From: an uncultured Pseudomonadota bacterium
Lineage (GTDB): Bacteria > Pseudomonadota > Alphaproteobacteria > RF32 > CAG-239
Direction: 5' to 3'
DNA: 39,800 nucleotides
NCBI GenBank assembly: GCA_949290295.1
Contig: CASERH010000006.1
Span: 1-39,800 of the forward strand
Part shown: positions 35,698-39,800 of the stretch, in pieces
Position numbering within the stretch: position 1 is the stretch's first letter
How the letters are laid out: each line of letters begins with the position of its first letter
Program-made: the position numbers and the translations under genes
Notes under the pieces: model-generated
What the model saw: only the letters and a program-made list of their open reading frames with translations
Told to the model about the DNA's origin: nothing
Databases searched by the model: none

Positions 35698-35902
35698 GCG
35701 TACTTCATGGTACGGAGACTACAAAATCTCCTACATAACGCGATGTCGATATAGCACCGTTAAAATCTATATCCCCGACAACTCTTGGTCGGGGAGCTTT
35801 CAGCGTATGTTCAAGGCTTGCCCCAAAGGCTGAGAGGATCATTTCGTTATGTATGATTTTTGTACTCCCCGGCCACCTTACCATAAGGCGGCCGTTTTGT
35901 TT
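35698..35902 (+). ncRNA. Structured leader RNA with conditional-terminator architecture (unassigned riboswitch or attenuator candidate)
   Basis: About 205 nt with no credible ORF. Visible helices in order: CGTAC/GTACG (35699-35703 with 35710-35714); GGAGA/TCTCC (35714-35718 with 35727-35731); a long-range stem TACATAACG (35732-35740) with CGTTATGTA (35845-35853), extended across a 2x2 internal loop by ATG/CAT. Inside it sit three hairpins: GATATAG/CTATATC (35748-35754 with 35767-35773), CCCCGAC/GTCGGGG (35773-35779 with 35788-35794) and CTTTCAGC/GCTGAGAG (35797-35804 with 35829-35836). A terminator follows (35870-35902). Bases 35786-35796 can alternatively pair over 11 bp (one G-U) with 35865-35875, which breaks both the second hairpin and the terminator. 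I could not match it to TPP, FMN, cobalamin, SRP, 6S or tmRNA consensus elements that I know. Confidence 0.65.
35870..35902 (+). terminator. Intrinsic terminator of the leader RNA, just upstream of the lipoprotein gene
   Basis: Stem CGGCCACCTTA (35870-35880) with TAAGGCGGCCG (35884-35894) and one A-C mismatch, loop CCA, then TTTTGTTT. It ends 25 bp before the lipoprotein ATG, leaving room only for the SD and none for another promoter. Confidence 0.8.
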
Positions 35903-35927
35903 GAGTTGAACTTATGGAGAAAAAATC

Positions 35928-36332
35928 ATGCAAAAATTATGTTTATTTCTGGTTGCCATCTGTTTGGCATCTTGCACCACGCTTACCAGGCAGGAGCAAA
36001 ACACCCTACGCAATCTCAAAGCGCAAGGTGTCACCGTAGACAAGCCTGTCGGCAGTTTTGAGGCGCCGGCAAACCCGGGTGCCGCCGGAGCACTCAATCT
36101 CCTACCCGGCATTGGCAATTTTTATCTGGCCAGCGGCAATGGCGGAGACAGTTCTCACTGGCTTTATGGAACCTTAAATCTTTTGACTTGGCCAATATCT
36201 ATTTTGTGGGGAATCCCTGAGGCTGCCATTGATGCCAACCGCATCAATGAGCGAGAACTGATTTACTATTATCAATATGATCGCCAGGGGCAAAAAGAGC
36301 TTGCCACTGCCGGCAAGACTTTGGAAAATTAG
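35928..36332 (+). CDS. Small lipoprotein, conserved but uncharacterised type
   Basis: 134 residues. Signal peptide II: M-Q-K-L-C-L-F-L-V-A-I-C and lipobox L-A-S-C (Cys16). The mature part has an N-terminal charged helix (R-Q-E-Q-N-T-L-R-N-L-K-A), a glycine-rich centre, N-L-L-P-G-I-G-N-F-Y-L-A, a hydrophobic W-P-I-S-I-L-W-G-I-P segment and a final D-A-N-R-I-N-E-R-E-L-I-Y-Y-Y motif. I have an impression of similar small lipoproteins in other proteobacteria but cannot name the family or function. GGAG lies before the ATG. Expression probably depends on read-through of the leader terminator directly upstream. A terminator follows the stop, so it is monocistronic. Confidence 0.85.
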   Translation: MQKLCLFLVAICLASCTTLTRQEQNTLRNLKAQGVTVDKPVGSFEAPANPGAAGALNLLPGIGNFYLASGNGGDSSHWLYGTLNLLTWPISILWGIPEAAIDANRINERELIYYYQYDRQGQKELATAGKTLEN

Positions 36333-36338
36333 CAACAA

Positions 36339-36376
36339 AAAACCGAGGCGGTCTGATCTTACCGTCTCGGTTTTGT
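36339..36376. terminator. Terminator between the lipoprotein gene and the convergent small membrane protein gene
   Basis: A 14-bp stem AAAACCGAGGCGGT (36339-36352) with ACCGTCTCGGTTTT (36361-36374, one G-U), followed by Ts. The stop codon of the convergent ORF (36359-36361) lies at the loop edge. Confidence 0.8.
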
Positions 36377-36589
36377 GTGTTTTTGGCACTCTGTGTATGT
36401 GACTGCCCTCTCAAAACAAATTGCATAGACAGGAAAGACACTCACCCAGCATATTAGTTCCTTAGGAAAGCCATAAATGCTGGCGGCGTCAAAACAGTAG
36501 TCATACACAATCGTAGCTCCGATAAATACCCCCCACAAGCACCAGATTGCAAATACCAACGCAAGCACTGCAAACACAACTTTTTTCAT
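36359..36589 (-). CDS. Small predicted membrane protein
   Basis: 76 residues from the ATG at 36589 (a GTG two codons upstream at 36595 is possible). Two hydrophobic stretches are visible, about residues 4-28 (V-V-F-A-V-L-A-L-V-F-A-I-W) and 45-60 (L-I-C-W-V-S-V-F-P-V-Y-A-I), and a basic tail. No family is recognised and there is no clear SD. Support is moderate: it fills a gap, has a membrane-protein composition and ends at a terminator. Confidence 0.5.
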   Translation of the reverse strand: MKKVVFAVLALVFAIWCLWGVFIGATIVYDYCFDAASIYGFPKELICWVSVFPVYAICFERAVTYTECQKHTKPRR

Positions 36590-36690
36590 ACGCACAAAAA
36601 TTTTTAAATAACTACCTTAATCACTATACTTTCGTTATTATAGATAGTATTTTTCACCTCATCGGTCAAGGCTATCTTCTTTATTTTCAC

Positions 36691-36722
36691 AAAAAAAAGC
36701 GTGACATTTCTGTCACGCTTTT
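36691..36722 (-). terminator. Terminator of the mlaA-mlaC operon
   Basis: A perfect 12-bp stem AAAAGCGTGACA (36695-36706) with its complement (36711-36722), loop of 4. On the minus strand it is followed by a run of Us. It begins 19 bp past the mlaC stop. Confidence 0.88.
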
Positions 36723-36741
36723 CGTTGCCTCAAAATACAAA

Positions 36742-37341
36742 TTATTTAATTTTGGTTTTCAAATTCGCAATCAACGCATCTACCCCGCCGGGGTTGTTTT
36801 TGATGAATGCAGTGTATTCATTGCGGGCGGTGATGGCCAAGCTTACATTTTCGATAATGATATCAACAATTTTGTATTGTCCGCCTTTTTCACGCACACG
36901 CCATACGACTTTGGCCGGCTCTCCTTGGTCCATCGGCACAACAGAGTTTACAAAAACCTGCCCGGCAGAATTTGACGGGGATGTTCCCTTGAAAATAAAC
37001 TCTCTGCCCTTAAATTCGTCAAAACGCTTAGACCAGGTGCTGATGTTGAGCTGGCGGTAAACCTTGATGAACTCTTCCCTTTGTGCCGGAGTGGCTGTAC
37101 GCCAGTTGCGCCCCAAAACAAACTGGCCGATAAAATCCAAATCCAGAGCCTTGTTAAAAAGTTTTGCAAAGCGGGCATCTTTTTCGGCCTGCGGAATGTT
37201 GGCATTGATAATCTGCTCTATGCCCTCTGTCGTTACTTCTTTTACAAAAGCCTCCGCCTTGGCGGCATCAATCTCGGCATTAGCACTGCCTGAAAACAAA
37301 AGTAACATGCCTAAAAGACTGCCGGCAAAAAGTTTTTTCAT
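36742..37341 (-). CDS. mlaC: MlaC/Ttg2D-family phospholipid-binding periplasmic protein
   Basis: 199 residues. A signal peptide ends at S-A-N-A (near residue 22). The body matches MlaC: an F-V-K-E-V-T-T-E-G helix, F-N-K-A-L-D-L-D-F-I-G-Q-F-V-L-G-R-N-W-R-T-A-T-P-A-Q, Y-R-Q-L-N-I-S-T-W-S-K-R-F-D, then V-V-W-R-V-R-E-K-G-G-Q-Y-K-I-V-D-I-I-I-E-N-V-S-L-A. In the Mla pathway this soluble carrier shuttles phospholipids between the MlaA outer-membrane complex and the inner-membrane MlaFEDB transporter. It directly follows mlaA (15 bp gap). The inner-membrane genes are not in the window. Confidence 0.93.
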   Translation of the reverse strand: MKKLFAGSLLGMLLLFSGSANAEIDAAKAEAFVKEVTTEGIEQIINANIPQAEKDARFAKLFNKALDLDFIGQFVLGRNWRTATPAQREEFIKVYRQLNISTWSKRFDEFKGREFIFKGTSPSNSAGQVFVNSVVPMDQGEPAKVVWRVREKGGQYKIVDIIIENVSLAITARNEYTAFIKNNPGGVDALIANLKTKIK

Positions 37342-37356
37342 ATAAAGTCTCCTTAG

Positions 37357-38145
37357 TTATTGGTCCATTTCATCAAAGGCTTCGCCTTCTTCCTCAAAGC
37401 CGAAATCAAAGTCATATGCGGCTGTTTCTTCCGACTTATCGCGATAGCATCTCAGCTTGCTCTGGTTTTGCAAATATGCCGAGCGCAATGTCGTGTAATA
37501 ATCAACAGAGTTACGCTCCAAATCATCCAACAAATCCAAAGCTTGTTCACGCGCGGTGATGCCATAGACAGCAGCCAAGCCCCAAGAGGCTTTATCGTGA
37601 ACATTAGCATCATTATAAGTGCCCCAATATACAGGGTCAAACACAAACTCCAGGGCCAAACCGGTGGCGGCACGCGGGGTGCTCGGACCAATCAGCGGCA
37701 AGACAAGGTATGGGCCCTGAGGAATACACCATTTGGCAAAAGTTTCATTAAACGTGGCTTCCCGCTTGGGCAATCCCCAGCCCTCCGCCACATCAAACAT
37801 ACCGGCCAAACCAAGGGTAGAGTTCAAGACAAATCTACCCAAACTTTTGGTCATGGCGACAGGCTCTCCTTGCAAGAGCAGATTGCCGGCAGATACCGGT
37901 TCTTGCAAGTTGGAAAGGACGGAACTAACCCTCTCTCTCACAAAAGGTGTCGTGATGGCTCGATACCCTTTGGCCACCGGCTTAATCACGTATTTATCTG
38001 CCTGATAGTTAAACTCAAAAATCGGACGGTTGATACTCTCAAAGGGATCTTCTGCCGAATCTGTATGCTGCCCGGTTGAGGCACAAGCGGCAAGCAACGC
38101 CACTCCCGAAACGGCAATCATCTTCTTGATGGATAGTTTTAGCAC
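37357..38145 (-). CDS. mlaA: MlaA/VacJ-family outer-membrane lipoprotein
   Basis: Chosen start is the GTG at 38145 because AGAGG lies 5 nt upstream; a GTG at 38151 overlaps that SD and the ATG at 38121 is far from it. The lipobox L-L-A-A-C is followed by the family motif D-P-F-E-S-I-N-R-P-I-F-E-F-N, then R-F-V-L-N-S-T-L-G-L-A-G-M-F-D-V-A, E-T-F-A-K-W-C-I-P-Q-G-P-Y-L-V-L-P-L-I-G-P-S-T-P-R and D-P-V-Y-W. MlaA removes phospholipids from the outer leaflet of the outer membrane and hands them to MlaC. The tail is Asp/Glu-rich. First gene of mlaA-mlaC. Confidence 0.94.
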   Translation of the reverse strand: MLKLSIKKMIAVSGVALLAACASTGQHTDSAEDPFESINRPIFEFNYQADKYVIKPVAKGYRAITTPFVRERVSSVLSNLQEPVSAGNLLLQGEPVAMTKSLGRFVLNSTLGLAGMFDVAEGWGLPKREATFNETFAKWCIPQGPYLVLPLIGPSTPRAATGLALEFVFDPVYWGTYNDANVHDKASWGLAAVYGITAREQALDLLDDLERNSVDYYTTLRSAYLQNQSKLRCYRDKSEETAAYDFDFGFEEEGEAFDEMDQ

Positions 38146-38179
38146 GGCCACCTCTTTTTGTTGTTATTAAATTGAGCTT

Positions 38180-38207
38180 AATATATCATCAAATTAACAG
38201 AAATCAA
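38180..38207 (-). promoter_or_regulatory. Putative promoter of mlaA-mlaC
   Basis: On the minus strand, -35 TTGATT (38207-38202), 16-bp spacer, -10 TATATT (38185-38180), 35 bp before the GTG start. Confidence 0.5.
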
Positions 38208-38270
38208 TATTTTTCACTCACATTCTTGATATCTAAGGCGGTTTGTTACAATGCCGAAATCTTTTGTGTT

Positions 38271-38299
38271 TTGCATAAAGGGAGAATCTGAAATATTAT
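38271..38299 (+). promoter_or_regulatory. Putative promoter of the DegT aminotransferase gene
   Basis: -35 TTGCAT (38271-38276), 17-bp spacer, -10 TATTAT (38294-38299, 5/6 match), 38 bp before the ATG. The -35 is weak by consensus. Confidence 0.4.
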
Positions 38300-38337
38300 G
38301 CCTCCCAGTTGAAACTTTTATATGAGGAATATTCACA

Positions 38338-39498
38338 ATGACTAGCAAACCTTCTAAACCTATTATGCTCTTTGATTGCAAAACCTCTCAAAGCGTTATC
38401 GGTAAAAATAAAATTATGAACGCTCTTGAAAAGATCCTTGACCACGGCGCTTATTGCCAGGGTCCTGAAACAAGAGAGTTGGATGAGAAATTAGCCAACT
38501 ACTCCGGCACAAAATTCTGCGCTACCTGCGGATCAGGTACCGATGCCTTGACCCTTGCCTTGATGGCTTGGGGCGTTAAACCCGGCGATGCCGTTTTTGT
38601 TTCTTCTTTCACCTTCGTATCTTCTGCCGAGGCTCCTGTTTTGTTGGGCGCAACCCCTATCTTTGTTGATTCCGATCCTAATACCTACACGATGGATCCT
38701 AAAGATTTGCAACGCGCTATTGACGAGGTTAAAAAGGAAGGCAAGCTCAATCTTAAAGCCGTTATTCCGGTTGATATTTTCGGTTCTCCCTGCAACTATG
38801 ATGAAATCCTCAAGATCGCTCATGACAATGGCATGAAGGTTTTGGCAGACTCTTGCCAATCTTATGGCTCTGTTTACAAAGGCAAGAAAGCCGGATCTTT
38901 TGCTGATATGTCTGCAACCTCTTTCTACCCGACCAAACCTCTGGGATGCTATGGTGACGGCGGTGCCGTGTTCACAAACTCCAGTGAAGAAAACGAACTG
39001 GTTAAATCTTGCCGCGTTCACGGTATGAGCCCCGAAGATCACTACGACAATGTTCGTTTGGGCTTGACCGGCCGTATGAACAGTTTCCAAGGCGCTGTCT
39101 TGTTGCAGAAGTTGACTGTTTTTGACCAGGAATTGAAAGATCGTTTCCGTGTTGCCAAACGCTATGACAATGAACTCGACAGCTATTTCGGCAAACAACA
39201 GATTTTGGATAACTGCCAGTCTGCTTACGCACTCTATACCATTAACTGTGCAGATCGCGATGAACTCATGAGCTACCTCAAGGAAAACGGTATTCCTTGC
39301 GGCGTATACTATCCGCGTCCGGTCAACACCCAGACTGCTTATGCTAAGTGGAATACTCGTCCGCTGCCGGTTTGTGAGAAACTCTCCAAGACAGCCCTCT
39401 CTATCCCGATGACTCCTTATCTTGACAACGAAGATTTGGACTATATCATTCGGGTTATGAATGAATTTGCTGCAAAGAAAAAAGTTAAAGCAGCCTAG
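38338..39498 (+). CDS. DegT/DnrJ/EryC1/StrS-family PLP-dependent sugar aminotransferase
   Basis: 386 residues. Family landmarks: G-A-Y-C-Q-G-P-E-T-R-E-L-D-E near residue 38, C-G-S-G-T-D-A-L-T-L-A-L (PLP phosphate), F-V-S-S-F-T-F-V-S-S-A-E, V-I-P-V-D-I-F-G-S, A-D-S-C-Q-S-Y-G and the catalytic Lys in F-Y-P-T-K-P-L-G-C-Y-G-D-G-G-A near residue 199. The C-terminal Y-Y-P-R-P-V-N, T-A-Y and A-L-S-I-P-M-T-P-Y segments are typical. Such enzymes transaminate nucleotide-linked keto-sugars for LPS, capsule or glycoprotein sugars; a WbpE/WlbC-like role is possible. It stands as a single gene between its promoter and a terminator, with GAGGA before the ATG. The exact substrate is not deducible. Confidence 0.93.
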   Translation: MTSKPSKPIMLFDCKTSQSVIGKNKIMNALEKILDHGAYCQGPETRELDEKLANYSGTKFCATCGSGTDALTLALMAWGVKPGDAVFVSSFTFVSSAEAPVLLGATPIFVDSDPNTYTMDPKDLQRAIDEVKKEGKLNLKAVIPVDIFGSPCNYDEILKIAHDNGMKVLADSCQSYGSVYKGKKAGSFADMSATSFYPTKPLGCYGDGGAVFTNSSEENELVKSCRVHGMSPEDHYDNVRLGLTGRMNSFQGAVLLQKLTVFDQELKDRFRVAKRYDNELDSYFGKQQILDNCQSAYALYTINCADRDELMSYLKENGIPCGVYYPRPVNTQTAYAKWNTRPLPVCEKLSKTALSIPMTPYLDNEDLDYIIRVMNEFAAKKKVKAA

Positions 39499-39515
39499 TT
39501 GTTGTTAACACGTAC

Positions 39516-39547
39516 AAAAAACGGCGGTTTTTTACTGCCGTTTTTTT
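39516..39547 (+). terminator. Terminator of the DegT aminotransferase gene
   Basis: Stem AAAAAACGGC (39516-39525) with GCCGTTTTTT (39537-39546), continuing into a T-run, 17 bp after the stop codon. Confidence 0.8.
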
Positions 39548-39585
39548 GTGTCTGATATTTTTTTGATAACAAGTGAATTTTTAAC

Positions 39586-39614
39586 TGGACATCTGCAAAA
39601 ATATGCATTATAAA
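39586..39614 (+). promoter_or_regulatory. Promoter of tRNA-Phe
   Basis: -35 TGGACA (39586-39591), 17-bp spacer, -10 TATAAA (39609-39614); both match consensus at 5 of 6 positions. The tRNA begins 17 bp downstream. Confidence 0.65.
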
Positions 39615-39631
39615 GCTTCTCGTTATCGGCT

Positions 39632-39707
<76 letters not shown>

Positions 39708-39717
39708 TTTCGTAAAT

Positions 39718-39742
39718 ACCGCCATGAAAGGCGGTTTTTTTT
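39718..39742 (+). terminator. Terminator of tRNA-Phe
   Basis: ACCGCC (39718-39723) pairs with GGCGGT (39730-39735) and is followed by eight Ts. The remaining 58 bases to the window end hold no gene that I can support. Confidence 0.85.
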
Positions 39743-39800
39743 GTGCTCTCGCCAATCGAACTTCGTTTCTTCAAAACTCGTTCTCTTGGGGACGGGCCTC

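Noticed and set aside
35829..35836. CTGAGA in the leader RNA as a TPP riboswitch element
   Set aside because: The rest of the TPP consensus (the paired ACCUGAUCUGG and GCGUAGGGA parts) is absent.
35849..36061. 70-residue ORF as a leader peptide overlapping the lipoprotein start
   Set aside because: No SD, it runs far into the lipoprotein gene in another frame and ignores the terminator hairpin; more likely chance.
38533..39198. 221-residue minus-strand ORF
   Set aside because: Antisense shadow within the DegT aminotransferase gene; no SD and no domain.

Overview
The window looks like chromosomal DNA from an uncultured, fairly AT-rich Gram-negative bacterium, most likely an alphaproteobacterium. 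The pointers are a FlaF-type flagellin regulator (a family typical of alphaproteobacteria), a flagellin/FlgL-like C-terminus at the left edge, two HAE1-type RND efflux systems with a NodT-type outer-membrane factor, MlaA/MlaC outer-membrane lipid maintenance, and several lipoproteins with clear lipoboxes. A host- or gut-associated relative would fit, but that is inference; no 16S or other phylogenetic marker beyond thrS is present.

Layout. 1-304: end of a flagellin-like gene and its terminator. 402-8033 (minus): one gene for a secreted 2543-residue protein with about 200 cysteines, driven by a recognisable sigma-70 promoter that carries a perfect 28-bp palindrome over its -10/start region. 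8141-13093 (minus): tetR-MFP-RND efflux operon with an AcrR-like operator. 13204-20283 (minus): glgB-glgX-malQ-HAD phosphatase, a glycogen branching, debranching and maltodextrin module. 20506-24012: a DUF2934 protein with a histone-H1-like Ser/Ala/Lys tail, a TPR-methyltransferase, a MATE exporter, a DUF4186 protein and tRNA-Leu(CAA). 24113-26663: flaF, an orphan periplasmic binding protein, a GST-like protein and a lipoprotein. 26602-32319 (minus): a second, complete tripartite RND efflux operon (MFP-RND-OMF). 32492-35607: a GT4 glycosyltransferase and thrS. 35664-36332: a structured, terminator-containing leader RNA followed by a small lipoprotein gene. 36359-38145 (minus): a small membrane protein and mlaA-mlaC. 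38338-39707: a DegT/AHBA-family sugar aminotransferase and tRNA-Phe.

Much of the window concerns the envelope: two drug or solute efflux pumps (the first lacks its own outer-membrane channel and may borrow the NodT homologue of the second), Mla lipid recycling, surface-sugar enzymes and lipoproteins. The two best candidates for something undescribed are (a) the leader RNA at 35698-35902, which has a promoter, a multi-branched fold, an intrinsic terminator just before the lipoprotein start and an 11-bp mutually exclusive antiterminator pairing, as expected for a riboswitch or attenuator that I cannot assign to a known class; and (b) the giant cysteine-repeat secreted protein with its palindromic operator.
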